A DNA stretch of 64,000 nt from Sphaerulina vaccinii (GCA_022570795.1 JAKUDP010000001.1:868001-932000), one strand, 5' to 3'. Positions 21,301 to 31,628 are shown, counted from the first letter of the stretch. The notes: generated from the sequence alone by a model not told the origin. A program made the numbers and translations.

Positions 21301-22490
21301 CTGTTCAGCAGCTGTTCCAGGATTCAAGAGATGTTGCAAAGAAGCATGGTAACTCACCATGGCCCACATTTCGACTGTCAGCTGCTTTAATGAATGCAAT
21401 GTATCATGCTAAGGAGTATTCTCAAGTTGAGGCCTATTGGAAAGTCGCGAAGAGTCAGGCAGACAACATCACACCACTTACGGCAATACCGGACTTTGTA
21501 GCACTACGGGAGGAGTCACAGAACAAGAAGTTGGCAAGCTCCACGAGAAGATCACAGCCACCGAGACCAGCTGCCGACGATCGAGCGGAAATTGGGTTTG
21601 TGTCCAGTGAGAAGTCCACGATGGCACAGATACACGAAGGGCCCGAGGAGACTCTTCCAACACACCTAGGACCACGACCAGCTCCTGCGCGACGCCACGT
21701 CCTTACAAGGCCTTTCAGGATATATCTTGCCTCTCTTGCTGCGCAGAATCGCCTGCCAGACGCCATCAAGGAAGCCACCCGGCTGCTGACTCAAGGCTAC
21801 ACTTTCGACAACATTACGTGGAATCGGTTAATACAGCACATTGCCGGCTCGAACCCACCACTCGCCTTGTTGTCTTTCACGCTAATGGAACGCTACATGA
21901 TTCGCAACTTCCCAGGCTGGATTCGACGCGAGAACTCTCGCCGATATCGACCTCGCAAGTCCGCACGAGTGTTTGGTCTTGAATACATTCGAGCTCGCTA
22001 TCTCGCGAAGAGTGAGCTCATGCCACAGTATCGAACTTTCATCTGGCTTGCCAAGGCTCTTCTTCAGGTGCAGAGGCGCGAGGCGGTTGGCTGGAAAGGC
22101 GACAACGCTGGCAACGATATCGACCCGAGCTTGCAGCGCTTCATTGGTACTGTCAAGCAGATTCGTGAGAAAGCACCTAGGACGCTGAAGTACGTGCAGT
22201 TGATGCCCAGGATTGACGATAAGTGGCAGAATCGATTGTTGCGAGGTACTGGCTGGAAGTTTCAACCTAATCCAGATCGGTTGGCTGTCGTTGGCGATGC
22301 TACGTTGGAGGAACCGGATGTGGTTGATGAGAAGCTGAGCACGCAGGAGTCGAGTGCTCTTCCAGCTGATACGGACTTCGACATAGCTGCGAGTGCCATC
22401 GACCAGGACTTTCCTAAGATCTCCCACCTTGCGAATGATGTGGGCGTCGTAGTTGATGATGCTGCGAAGGTAGATACAGACGAGAAGTGA
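18369..22490 (+). CDS. large mitochondrial pentatricopeptide-repeat (PPR) protein
   Basis: 1373 residues, one exon. The N-terminus (MLERATACIKAGARDSLK, then RRLHQTFW) is basic and free of early acidic residues, as in mitochondrial presequences. The segment LFLDFLYPPQALAYLHRTGR is shared, as I recall it, by fungal mitochondrial PPR proteins. The central half (about 650-900) holds PPR-like helix pairs, for example RCWNVLLHAYQKADDLGGAI, VISFSPILNMLSRRGDVDAI and DVTTYQHLMQALANFRKTSA. A C-terminal block (FRIYLASLAAQNRLPDAIKE onward) is also ordered. Such proteins bind specific mitochondrial RNAs and control their processing or translation; the Pet309/CYA-5 cytochrome oxidase translation factor is one possible relative, but I cannot assign orthology. 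It is probably imported into the matrix. Confidence 0.85.
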   Translation: MLERATACIKAGARDSLKCAQQSSPRASTRRLHQTFWTHGAGDLDLLPPYAISSTPPTELPLRNDDTRPARRRPKQTTEPTSIATEGLFLDFLYPPQALAYLHRTGRQQFESWERRNARRLPEGFVQASRGFSSKACSRSARKDTDAEPLTAPQPHGEDVSCGEANVDESSKQDDILGDVEDESERNARLRRGQLRVDEVGLAHNLVKELGAGRGTGPLKNDSDCELYEQEEPDDVEASFANSAGDLAEGNVLQAPQDSQDIVDNPADPADRLRHLRQIMGMKRAAITTPHIRRAWRLYLSLPDEDKRDTRLKEKLLVWLNDRNDELADAHIIALYWSIPVETRTLATYQIVAKSFLRRRDEDMLNAMHTEALMNIPNGQQISLQLFAEGLKARDWSLVRTVVRDHDRTLTASGRPQHIELFWAKAQGIPNLIDLASPLVRTDWTPTRGAKNKYQVNRSRALHLRLSREAISQATDMLFASRFSRALSDKIFVLLAFIKEHDAEAAQFFHMLLTRLIPLLGKHFDEHRGHPGAAALREDAHGIISYLYWHYRESKAAKLHPDLMLIWLKHLTRRMDTTNIESRSERNVTANMVIVDWQPWHDQLSIEAVRIFMEYSARAGAVEALNRWTAYLARRYPAYEEQQKMFWTQIYVHACLSDLPAAKKAFQDVRRSARAHGGRPDLRCWNVLLHAYQKADDLGGAIETFKELIQTTHFTPDVISFSPILNMLSRRGDVDAIEDILQQYDALTQEKRSTWFVNMQLRALTYLDDIPRAELLLQETLHKVRRGEVIGSMTNSFNTLLSKYASERDLDAVTITYRRMKEQNIYRDVTTYQHLMQALANFRKTSAAWAILKDVMKADGFEPTAVHYTVAMSGFSNQDEPEKAIMAHNHMLASNIRQSVGTKAALAKANALVERKARDKARSSGTERSDPLTSALADLQETVENVQARDITNTGAYAVQDIFSPIMWLLGGQRNIDAVQQLFQDSRDVAKKHGNSPWPTFRLSAALMNAMYHAKEYSQVEAYWKVAKSQADNITPLTAIPDFVALREESQNKKLASSTRRSQPPRPAADDRAEIGFVSSEKSTMAQIHEGPEETLPTHLGPRPAPARRHVLTRPFRIYLASLAAQNRLPDAIKEATRLLTQGYTFDNITWNRLIQHIAGSNPPLALLSFTLMERYMIRNFPGWIRRENSRRYRPRKSARVFGLEYIRARYLAKSELMPQYRTFIWLAKALLQVQRREAVGWKGDNAGNDIDPSLQRFIGTVKQIREKAPRTLKYVQLMPRIDDKWQNRLLRGTGWKFQPNPDRLAVVGDATLEEPDVVDEKLSTQESSALPADTDFDIAASAIDQDFPKISHLANDVGVVVDDAAKVDTDEK

Positions 22491-22976
22491 TAGCGTGCGC
22501 TAATGAGATAGATCAGTGTATATATGTGTAACATTACGTGTACATCCTGAAGCTCGAATGGAGTCATGCCAACCTGCTCGCCATCGAGATCCCGTAATCA
22601 TCATATTACCTCTACAAAGATGCAGTGTACCAGTCGAGACACTACTTGCCATATGACTTCCAGGGCTGTACTTGAAACGAACTGTATGCTTATGGACACT
22701 CTTGACTTCTTCTCTGCTCTATCTTGAACACCAGCGTCGTTGACTTGACATTCAGCATACTGGGTCGAACAAAGGACCATCTCAGCATGGCTTCATAACA
22801 TGAATCACCACATATCATGATACCTATGGCAACCTGGCACTGCTCTGAACAGCAAAAGAGCAGACTGGCTACGTGCCATCGTCGCCGTCAGAGCCACAAA
22901 TCTACATCTGAGACAAAAACACTCAAAAAGTCGTTTTGACATATCACCACACGGCATATCTGAACTGCCTGAGGGC
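22491..22976. other. intergenic between the PPR gene and the tRNA gene
   Basis: About 490 bp, no gene seen. Two A5 runs at 22915-22919 and 22925-22929 could act as back-up pol III terminators for the minus-strand tRNA. Confidence 0.45.
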
Positions 22977-22980
22977 AAAA
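22977..22980 (-). terminator. pol III terminator (TTTT on the minus strand)
   Basis: Four T residues on the transcribed strand, beginning 6 nt after the tRNA discriminator base. Confidence 0.6.
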
Positions 22981-22986
22981 GAATCG

Positions 22987-23136
22987 CGACGTTGGCAGGA
23001 CTCGAACCTACGCCCTAGGTAATTGTTAGCGACTGCAGAAGTGGTGGTGTCTGCACAGGGAACTCACCCCGAAGGGATTTGATAGCACGAAACAGCGGAT
23101 TCGAGTCAAACGCAGTAACCACTTTGCTACAACGCC
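22987..23136 (-). tRNA. tRNA-Ser(CGA) with two insertions
   Basis: Read on the minus strand, the 5' GGCGTTG and 3' CAACGTC ends form a full 7-bp acceptor stem, followed by discriminator G, the serine type. Box A (TAGCAAAGTGG) and box B (GGTTCGAGTCC) are perfect. The D stem is GCA/TGC, the anticodon stem TTTGA/TCAAA with loop CTCGAA+A (anticodon CGA at 23103-23101), and the T stem GTAGG/CCTGC. A 16-nt intron at 23099-23084 sits at the canonical 37/38 site. A second 53-nt insertion at 23067-23015 lies in the variable arm, starts GTGAGT, has GCTAAC, and ends TAG. Removing both leaves 81 nt with a normal class II variable arm (CCC-TTC-GGG). If the second insertion is not removed, the gene would be a pseudogene. 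Confidence 0.8.
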
Positions 23137-23696
23137 TTGATGATGTAATGGTTGAGGTTTATAAATTATAATAACTTAATATAAGCTCTGGCGCATGTAG
23201 ATCGTGGTGGAGGCATGGAAAGAGGTATATATCGATGTTAAATCGCAATCCTGACACGCTGGGCTCTCAGTATACAACACAGGGCTCGTCCAGTATGTCT
23301 GAAGGCCCCCGCGTATTTTATTTCGTGTCACAATCGTTGTTGATCATGGAGATCACATTTGACATATTTCTCGAAAAGGCTTGGCGTTCGTAAGTGAATA
23401 CAGTGAACCAGCCAACATCACCTGTGTAGGTACATCCAACATACACGCACAGCAAGATTTGAGATACAATCATCATATGCATATCCGGCCGTTCAGACTT
23501 GCAGTGGCGCAGTGGAAGGCTACGAGTTTTCGCCAGAGACGATAGGGTGCGGCGAAGCTCGGTGGTGAGCCAGCCTCCAGACTGCTGAGTCAGGCATGAG
23601 TTCAAGATATTCCGATGATGCATCGACTTCTACTTCCGCTTTCTGTCTCAACTTCTTGTTTACTTTGCACTGAACATTCGTGTGCGCGAGCCAGCC
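23137..23696. other. intergenic, tRNA upstream region
   Basis: An AT-rich stretch at 23157-23190 lies about 25 bp upstream of the tRNA and could serve TFIIIB binding. No protein gene seen. Confidence 0.4.
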
Positions 23697-24155
23697 ATGT
23701 CTGACCCTTCAGCTCCTCCGACTCAGCCTCCGCCACCCAACATCGAAAAATATAGGAAGACAGTGCACAATGTAGCTCTCGCAGCTCTTGTTACTTGCCC
23801 AATTCTTGCTCTCCTCCCGCCTCGAAAGTTCGACATTTACACGATAGGCTTGTTGGCAACGACTGGCTACTCTGCGAATTACCTAGTCCGGGAGAGAAGT
23901 GGACGATCAATATGGCAAATGGCAACGCGACAGCCTGCACAACTTCAAGTGCAGCGAAATGAAGAGGCACCATTGAGTGTCGTAGGAGAATTGCAGAAGG
24001 AAGCTAGAGCTGGAAACTACGAAAGTGGTTGGAAGGCTGAGAGGCAGAAGGAGATCAAGGAGGATGTGGAAGAAGGCAAGGACTTTTCAGATATGATCAT
24101 TGATCAAATTTGGGAGGTGTGGAATCAGGGAAAGAAGAAGAGTGATGAGGATTGA
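23697..24155 (+). CDS. small two-helix membrane protein, fungal-conserved type
   Basis: 152 residues from the ATG at 23697 (context CAGCCATGTC); an in-frame ATG 15 nt upstream is a weaker choice. A Pro-rich head (MSDPSAPPTQPPPPNIEKYR) is followed by two short hydrophobic segments, VALAALVTCPILALLPPRK and FDIYTIGLLATTGYSANYLV, joined by a tight PPRK turn. A charged helical tail ends KKKSDED. I recall similar short proteins in filamentous fungi being labelled 'rhomboid family', but no rhomboid Ser/His active site is visible here, so it is not a protease. The hairpin topology suggests an organelle membrane, but its role is unknown. Confidence 0.75.
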   Translation: MSDPSAPPTQPPPPNIEKYRKTVHNVALAALVTCPILALLPPRKFDIYTIGLLATTGYSANYLVRERSGRSIWQMATRQPAQLQVQRNEEAPLSVVGELQKEARAGNYESGWKAERQKEIKEDVEEGKDFSDMIIDQIWEVWNQGKKKSDED

Positions 24156-24825
24156 ACGTTATCAGGAAGCTCAAGGGTGCAAGAATACTTAACGGTTTCA
24201 AGTGCAGATCCAGCTGCATGGATGATGGTATCGGAAAGGGTGTCTAGGTGAAAGCATCACGAGTATGGCGGCTGCAACGCGCAACGCGTAAAATCCTCCG
24301 TCACCTACCACACACAGGCGATGAACGAGCCGCTAGGAGCCTGCTTTCCGGAGTGAGACCTACGGGATGCATGTGAATGCGCACATCGATTGGAGCGCAT
24401 GTCTCGCTTGACTGGAGATGCACGCATGTCTGACTGCGAACTGCCGTTCATGCACTGCAACCTCTTGGACAGCAGGCCTTGCTTGCATAGGCTGATGCTC
24501 GCAATGGTGGGCCTGCAGTATCGAGCATACACTGTGGTTGGTCGTAGTCCCGTTTCAAAAGCCATGTGGACTTGCAGCCGACGGGTAGCTGCCTCTATCA
24601 TGCAGATCTGGATCCCGGGTTGCGAAGTATGTCTCAAGTCTGAAGCAACTACTGCTGCTCGAGCCATGCTGAAGGCTGGGAGACAAAGAACAAGCGGTCA
24701 GGTCCCGCTGCGAACTGTTGTTCACCCACACATTTATCTACCATGCCCATGTGAATCTCCTGCGAACTGGTAGCACAGCAGAACTCTTCGACCTGTAACA
24801 GAATCATCGACTTTCTCCTCTGATC
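24156..24825. other. intergenic
   Basis: 670 bp holding only short overlapping ORFs without recognisable features; it includes the promoter of the gene at 24826. Confidence 0.45.
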
Positions 24826-25950
24826 ATGGCTTGCGAAGTTGGCAACTCCCCCTTTGCGGACTCAGCTTTCGATGACAACTGGTTGAAAAGTGATCACGAC
24901 AACGCCAACCTGAATGCTATCAGCGACTTCAACAACAACTTCGAGCATCAAGGTGCTGACACTATCGACCCATCCTTGACATACAGCACTCCATCCACTC
25001 CACAGGCCAGCAATCAGCATGACTATACCTTCAACGATGCCACTGTAAATGCAGATCTCAACCAAAACCTCTCGCCACAGCCGATGTACGAGGCATATCC
25101 ATCATCCTTCACCAACGCATCAAGCACGCCATACTTTTCGTCAGTCGAGATGAATAGCGCTGCGTTCTACCAGCCCTCTCTGTTGCGCAACGAGGTCCAC
25201 AGTCATCGTCGTTCCGTATCAGAGCCGCCAGGCATGCCAGATCACTCGCCGGTCACATTCCATCGTGATGAGCATTACCTGGGCGCACCAGTGCGTGCCA
25301 AGGGCACTACACTGAAGAGCCTTCCAAAGTACAAGAACAATCGCAGCCACCCGTATCCTTACCCAGCATCGGCAAAGAAGGCAGCTAGACAGCAGCCTCA
25401 GCCGCACTCAACCTCGCAACAACAAGCAATGGAGCAGCACACTCGTCGTCCAGTATCGCAGCGAGCTCAGACTCAGCCCGTCCGCCACTACCAGCAGCAC
25501 GCGCCTACCAGTGCCCCGATGATGTCTCCCCAGCAGTTCACAAGTATGTCGTCCGTTCATCTGCAACAAGCCAACATCATGCACACACCGCCTCCACCTG
25601 CACATATGATGTCAGGCAACCCTTTCGCGCAGAGCACCAGCCGCGTCTGTACGCCGACGCCCATTGATCCTTCTCTGAGCGAGTCGCCTACGCCAACCAG
25701 GAGCACGAAGAGAGAGACGATTCTGAACATTCCGATGACGGTGGACGAGCTCCAAGCAATGATCTTCAAGACGGTGCAGAACGCGGTTGGCGGCAAGAAT
25801 GAGCCTTTGAATGTGGAGAGCGCTACGCAAGAACAGGAGAAAGCAAATGCAGGCGCTGAGGATGAGCAGCTTGTCAGTCCAAAGGCTGTGCAGATCGAGG
25901 AGGTGGAGGATGTCGATGCTGATATTGGTGTGTTCAAGGTTGAGGATTGA
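24826..25950 (+). CDS. Gln/Asn/Pro-rich unknown protein, regulator-like
   Basis: 374 residues, one exon, mostly disordered. The N-terminal third is Asn/Asp/Ser-rich. HSHRRSVSEPPG is a typical phospho-serine and 14-3-3-like motif of fungal regulators. A basic, His/Gln-rich middle (SHPYPYPASAKKAARQQPQP) could carry nuclear targeting. A short conserved-looking helix ILNIPMTVDELQAMIFKTVQ precedes an acidic tail ending VEDVDADIGVFKVED. No zinc finger, bZIP or other DNA-binding domain is present. The composition fits a transcription cofactor or signalling substrate; this is inference from composition only. Confidence 0.7.
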   Translation: MACEVGNSPFADSAFDDNWLKSDHDNANLNAISDFNNNFEHQGADTIDPSLTYSTPSTPQASNQHDYTFNDATVNADLNQNLSPQPMYEAYPSSFTNASSTPYFSSVEMNSAAFYQPSLLRNEVHSHRRSVSEPPGMPDHSPVTFHRDEHYLGAPVRAKGTTLKSLPKYKNNRSHPYPYPASAKKAARQQPQPHSTSQQQAMEQHTRRPVSQRAQTQPVRHYQQHAPTSAPMMSPQQFTSMSSVHLQQANIMHTPPPPAHMMSGNPFAQSTSRVCTPTPIDPSLSESPTPTRSTKRETILNIPMTVDELQAMIFKTVQNAVGGKNEPLNVESATQEQEKANAGAEDEQLVSPKAVQIEEVEDVDADIGVFKVED

Positions 25951-26527
25951 GTAGAGCATACTGGTGTCTCAGCGAGTAGCGTGGAGGTGTTTGAGCGCGA
26001 CTAGGAAAGACTGGTCAAGTGAAGAAGGTCATCGCCAGGTGCATTCTGACGGCTGCTGTGCATCATGTTGCGATGGTGTTGGCATTGTATGATATCTCAA
26101 AAAGAAATGATGTACTCACGAAATCATGTTGCTTTATGGCACTCTTCCACATCTATTTGCTCTCAAACATCTGAACCTACCCTGCTGCCCGACCTCGCGA
26201 TGCGTAGCTAAACGTCGAAAACCTGTGTTGTCGACCCAAGTGCATCTCTGTCTGCGAGCAGTACTCATGACATTGCACCTCCAGACAAAGTCCCCGGAGT
26301 AATCGAACTGAGCCTCAGAGGGATTGATACTTCTATTGATCGACTTGAATTGAATTGAATCGAATTGTATTAGATTGAATTGAATCAGATTGTATTGAAG
26401 CAAACATAAATTAGTGGCAGCCCTATACGATTGGTTCGATCGTGCTTGGCACAAAAAAATCCACTTCACCTTCCAAAAGTTCTCCTTCTGCAATTGACAT
26501 TCTACGCGACATCATATTGAGCTGTCC
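25951..26527. other. intergenic with a GAATT-type repeat
   Basis: 580 bp between two plus-strand genes. It holds the imperfect repeat listed next and no supportable gene. Confidence 0.45.
26337..26399. repeat. imperfect (GAATT)n / (GATTGAATT) tandem repeat
   Basis: About 60 bp of drifting GAATTGAATT, GAATCGAATT and GATTGAATTGAATC units about 130-190 bp before the TRM3 ATG; short AT-rich satellite-like sequence. Confidence 0.7.
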
Positions 26528-29500
26528 ATGAAGCATATCCTGCGGACAGCATCTCGAAGTAACAATGTCATAAGGACGCGTCGCAAAATCTACCGAACAT
26601 TCACAATGACCTCAATTCGAGCGCAGACAGCCAATCTCCTACTGGACCGCATCTCTGCTGAAGAGCAGACGCGACTCGTACGCGATGTGGCGAGATCGCT
26701 CGGTGCGCAAAGTGGAAATTCGGATTTGAGCTTTGCTGCTACTCTGCTGCAGCTGAGACCCGATGAAGAGGCCTCTTCGACTGTCTTCCAGCATCTCCAG
26801 GACCTGATTGAACGAGGCGAGTTGGAGCAAGTGGCTTCCGTGTGCATTGAGCATCCCGAAGTAGGCGATCAAGTGCTCTCTCGTGCTGCATTATCGATCC
26901 AGGAAGCGGCCGACCTGCTCAGCAACGAGACAAAGGAGCACTTTGCTGTGCCGGTAACTGGTTACGGAGCAAGAACGCAGGGAGAAGCACTCGAGGCCGA
27001 TAAGATTGCCCAGATCGTACAGAGATGTACGCATTCCCTCAGGCTGGTCAAGCGTATCTCGTCCCAGGGCATTCTGGCTGATAGGATTGGCGCGTTGTTC
27101 CAGCCTACGCTTGTTCTGCTTGGTGCTGCGAGCCATGATCTTCGGTCACAAGCATCAGAAACGCTGTTTCTGCTACTCTCAGGGCAAGACAAGCAGTCTA
27201 GCGATGAGCAGCAACGAATCTGGACGCGTGTTCAAGATTTAACCCAGTGTCCTGACAAGTTCTACAAAGCTCTCGGGTACTCTCTCTGGCTTCGATGGAT
27301 CTCGTCGTCTACTGAGATCAAACCCATGATCCTGAAGTCCCATGATTATTGGTCTGCAATTATCAATGGCCTTCGCTTCGGCGACTCAGAAAGATGCAAG
27401 AGCAGTCTCCAGATTCTGAGAGCTTCTGTCACTGCCGCTGTTCAGAACCCCGAACTGCTGGACACGATTGTTGCTTCATCACATACGAAAGATTGTAAGT
27501 TGCCCAACCCACAAGTCAGACATTTGGCTTATACTTGCAAGTTCGCCACGTACCTAGGCGTGCTCGATGATTTCATTGCTACTGGTGAGTCTCCCTATAC
27601 TTGATGCTAACCAAAACATAGCTTCTGCCACAGTACTGAAGCACTACGCTCGATATTGCACCGTCTACGAAACTATCGTTCTTGGACGTTATCTAAACCA
27701 GGTCCAAGAGTGCGAGGCCGATCTGGACTTCCTGTCATCAGACCAGTCTACCGTTAAGCCCATATGGCTGTATACTCTGCTCAGATGTGCGCTGGACCAG
27801 AAGATGCAAGACTCGAATCGTAAACTTATCGGTGCGTGGGTCATGCACGCGGTCCCTCGTGTAGACGGCACAGACGAGTACCTTAGCTTTCTGCAGGACG
27901 CTTTTTTGCCATGGGCAACACTCGGGTACCTCTTCACGAATACGCTACGTCGGGAGAACGGTATTCTCCACTGTGAACATGGGAATAGACTGTCTGAGTT
28001 CGTGTTCCAGCTGCTCAGAACCCACCCTGCCATGCTCGGATCTGCAGTTGAGACGATTTTAGCCAGCATATCTGGCAGACATGGTAATAGGTTCGCCCAG
28101 GCAAAGGTCTATCTGATTGATGGCATTGCACGGGCTGTCAAGGAGGATCCAGGACTCTCGTTGGACGCGACATATCTCGAGAAGATGTATGAGATTGCAA
28201 CGTGGGCCAATCTGACTGAAGTAGCTCGTGATTACCTGTTCGCACAAAGCTGGAAGATGTGCCATGACCACTTCAGGGAGCACAATTCGGAGTCTTCCAC
28301 CGACTTCGTCAAGGTCTCGGCGACGAAATGGGACACTCTAGCGCACAAGGCCCAAGGTCTCACACTCGACGCCTCCGCTGAGCAGGACGGCACTATAGGT
28401 TCCTTGGCATTACCGCCCTCAAATCGAGAGAAGAACGAAGAAAAGGCACAGCAGAGATGCGTCGCTTTCCTCAAGCTCGTCGAGCATGCCGAGACTTCTG
28501 CACTAGAAGCGGAAGCCATAGAAGAGGAGCTCAACGAAATCTGGAGCGATCTGGAGTACCTTGAGTATCCGAAAGGTCTTACCACATCCATGGCGAAGGT
28601 CTTCCTGGACCACGATCTGTTACATTTCACGCTGCGAAAAGAGAGTAGTAGCTTGTCGGACTTCATCAGTACCAAGGTCGAACGACTGCTTCAGCTTTCA
28701 GGCCCAAGATCATACCTGCTATCGTCCTTGGTAGAGTCGGTCAGGGCTGTCGTTATGCGACTTCCCGAATCCGCTATCCCACTTCGACTATCTAGCTTGA
28801 TAGTACACTTGGCGCAGAACCCACCGTCGACCTCTATCGATATGCAGCTGGACGAAGCTCTGGTGCCATTACTGCCCGGCATAAGTCCTGAGCTGAACAA
28901 GTTCAGCCACGAGTTTTACTTCGGTCAGCGTGAGGCGATTGGCTTCGCAGGTCTGCTGGATCTTGCCAGTCGATTGCATGCGATTGACGCGGAACTCCCA
29001 AGAGAGACTTTCGACACGCTCTTCGAGCCCTGGCTACATCAAAAGATTCCTCCGAACGTTGTATCACCATGGAAAACGACATTGGAACTCCAGGTCATGC
29101 TTCTATGCTGTGAGCAATTCATACCTGACACTCCCAGTGATGAAGTGAGATCTCTGCTCACTGATATACAATATGTACTCTCTGTCGAGCCACTTCCTCG
29201 GTACCGATACTTGCTGGAGTGGATCGTCGCACGCATCTATATTCATCACCCAGAGCTGCGAGATGTTATCTTCCAGGAACTACGCACTAAGGACCATCAT
29301 GCGAATCCGAAGTTCCTGGCTTCGTTGATGAAGATTGGAGTCAGGATAGCCAAGTCAGAAGGTGCCGACGAGGCGTTTGCACTACAGCTAGCGACACTCT
29401 TCGTGCCCCTCGCTGCATCTTCGAAAGTTGTTATAAGACATGAAGCACAATGGCAGGTACCAATCCTGCTCGACCATGTGCGGCAGATGCAACTCGATGC

Positions 29501-30416
29501 CATCACAAGCAACGCAGCCTTCGACGCTCTGGACGAGTTCATCAGAAGCCTGGAGCGATTCGACGATCCGCCGTTGGAACGACAGATAGGTCATTTCGAT
29601 CCTATCAAAGACCACAACCTCACACATTTAGTCGAAGGTCCATGGCATGACTTAGACGAGCACGAGAAGCGTCTCTGCTCTCGCGCCGACTTTCTGACTC
29701 TGTATGCCAAAGACGATGCTTCCAGATCAATGCCGACTTCGTGCATCCCGCTAGGCGACGCTATCCTGAATCGTTCAGTCCCACAGATCCAACAGTCACG
29801 GCCATCAGTAGATTACGAACGCTGCACACTCCAGAACATCGACAACATCTCGCGCGCTCTTGGAGCTGGAGCCATATCAGCTACAGCTCTGCAAACCAAA
29901 GGTGCAGCTTATCTCGAATCAGCACGAAAACGCCACGATAACCTCTTCGTCGTCGCGTCTCTTGTCGACAACCCTTACAATCTAGGCGGCCTCTCCCGGG
30001 TCAGCGAAATTTTCGGTGCTGGAGGACTCTACCTCGAACATCCTCGTGTAACATCCAACAAGGACTTCACTTCGACGGCGGTATCATCGCATCTCCATCT
30101 CGGCATCACCGCGCTCGCTCCTGCCGATGTCCAAGCTTTCCTCGCTAAGAAGAAACGAGAGGAGGGTTTTAGTGTCGTGGGCATAGAGCAGACCGATAGG
30201 TCAGCTATGCTGGGCTCGAAGGAGTGCATCCTGCCTGAGAAGTGCATCTTGGTGATGGGGAGTGAAAGAGAAGGTATTCCTGCGCTGATTCTCTCTGAAT
30301 GTGACTTGCTGGTCGAGATACCACAAGTGGGCATTACGAGAAGTCTGAATGTACAGACTGCGGCTGGTATCGTGCTTTGTGAGTATGCGAAGCAGCACCA
30401 TCCTAAGCTGAAGTAG
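26528..30416 (+). CDS. TRM3: tRNA (guanosine-2'-O)-methyltransferase TRM3 (TARBP1-like)
   Basis: Two exons, 26528-27584 and 27622-30416, with a 37-nt intron (GTGAGT, GCTAAC branch, TAG) in phase 1; 1283 residues. Most of the protein is an alpha-helical repeat region, as in TARBP1/Trm3. The last 150 residues are a SpoU/TrmH (SPOUT) domain with motif 1 NPYNLGGLSRVSEIFGAGG, motif 2 LVMGSEREGIP and motif 3 IPQVGITRSLNVQTAAG, which together form the knotted AdoMet site. The enzyme makes Gm18 in cytosolic tRNAs. Translation could instead begin at MTSIRAQTANLL (26606), which would drop a basic leader (MKHILRTASRSNNVIRTRRK) that looks like a mitochondrial presequence. Alternative starts could thus give two destinations. 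Confidence 0.9.
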
Positions 30417-30689
30417 ATACTGATGCGAGAGGTCTGACATCGCGTACCACTCAACGAGGGAGAGTCTGAGCACGATACAACCGTGCCTGGCAGGATCTCT
30501 CTCTGATTTACGTGTGACTTGTTATCAAGAGACCACGGAACATCAAGGACCCATGGCTGGCATACGCTACTCGGAAGCTAGTACCAGTAAAAGCAACATG
30601 AGTCAGTATCTACCAGTTTTCATTTTCCATGTCCTCACATTCTTATATATGAGTCGCTCGTACTTGAACTCCCAACAGATTCTTCAACA

Positions 30690-31628
30690 ATGCTACCGAT
30701 GTCCAAAATAGCTCGCACAATCACACAAGCCAACACACAAGCCCTTAAGATGTCCAAATCCACTTCAAACAAGCCCATCAGATTCCTGATCCTTTCCGAC
30801 ACCCACAACTTTGACAAAGAGAACCGAGCCAACGACCGCTGCGCTCTCACGCAACCTATGCCAAAAGTCGATGTACTCCTCCACTGCGGCGACCTAACCT
30901 CAACAGGCGGTATACCCTTCTATGAAAGAGCTCTCAAACTCCTCGGCTCCTTCGACGCAGAACTCAAACTTGTAATAGCCGGAAACCACGACTTGGACCT
31001 GGACGAAAATTACCGAGCCACAGCGATCAGGAAAGACTACGACCCGGCAGAACACCAGAAAGCTGTAGAAGTGATGACCGGACCACTCGCCAAAGCTGCG
31101 AATGTCACATATCTGACCGAAGGAAATCACAACTTCACTTTAAGCAACGGGACATGTTTCAAACTCTTCGCATCACCATACTCAGTCCTAAGTCCAGGAT
31201 GGGCATTCGGACACAAGAGAGGCGATGATAAACGCTGGAATATCGACTATGATGTCGATATTGTAATGACGCACGGTCCTCCGCATGGAATTCTTGACAA
31301 AGTTACTCATCAGACTAGAGGAACAGAGAAGCATTTAGGTTGTGAGACATTGTCAGAGGAGATCAAACGTGTCAAGCCACTTATGCATTGCTTTGGACAT
31401 ATTCACGAGGGGAACGATATTCAGTTGCAGACGTGGGATAGGTGGCATGATGGGGGGAAGGATTATTTGGAGGTGAAGACGAAGATGGCTGGGAGGAGGA
31501 GAGAGGATAATAAGATGGAGTATAGGGTTGTGAGAGGGGCGAGTACGTTGATGGTTAATGCAGCTGTTATGACTGAGGACTATAGGCCTGATAATCCGCC
31601 GTGGTTGGTGGAGTTGCCGTTAAGGTGA
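30690..31628 (+). CDS. calcineurin-like metallophosphoesterase (MPPED type)
   Basis: 312 residues, one exon. All metal-binding motifs of the family are present in order: SDTHNF, HCGDLT, AGNHDLDLDE, THGPPHGILD and FGHIHEG. The close spacing and the GNHD/GPPHG signatures match the MPPED1/2-like group of small soluble phosphodiesterases found widely in fungi; natural substrates are not settled. Met1 at 30690 has a good context; Met21 (MSKSTSNKP) is an alternative. The C-terminal 60 residues are rich in Met, Arg and Lys. Confidence 0.88.
   Translation: MLPMSKIARTITQANTQALKMSKSTSNKPIRFLILSDTHNFDKENRANDRCALTQPMPKVDVLLHCGDLTSTGGIPFYERALKLLGSFDAELKLVIAGNHDLDLDENYRATAIRKDYDPAEHQKAVEVMTGPLAKAANVTYLTEGNHNFTLSNGTCFKLFASPYSVLSPGWAFGHKRGDDKRWNIDYDVDIVMTHGPPHGILDKVTHQTRGTEKHLGCETLSEEIKRVKPLMHCFGHIHEGNDIQLQTWDRWHDGGKDYLEVKTKMAGRRREDNKMEYRVVRGASTLMVNAAVMTEDYRPDNPPWLVELPLR

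Noticed and set aside
23504..23560. tRNA-like box A (GTGGCGCAGTGGAAG) resembling initiator tRNA-Met
   Set aside because: No box B, no acceptor-stem partner and no cloverleaf could be formed; at best a fragment.
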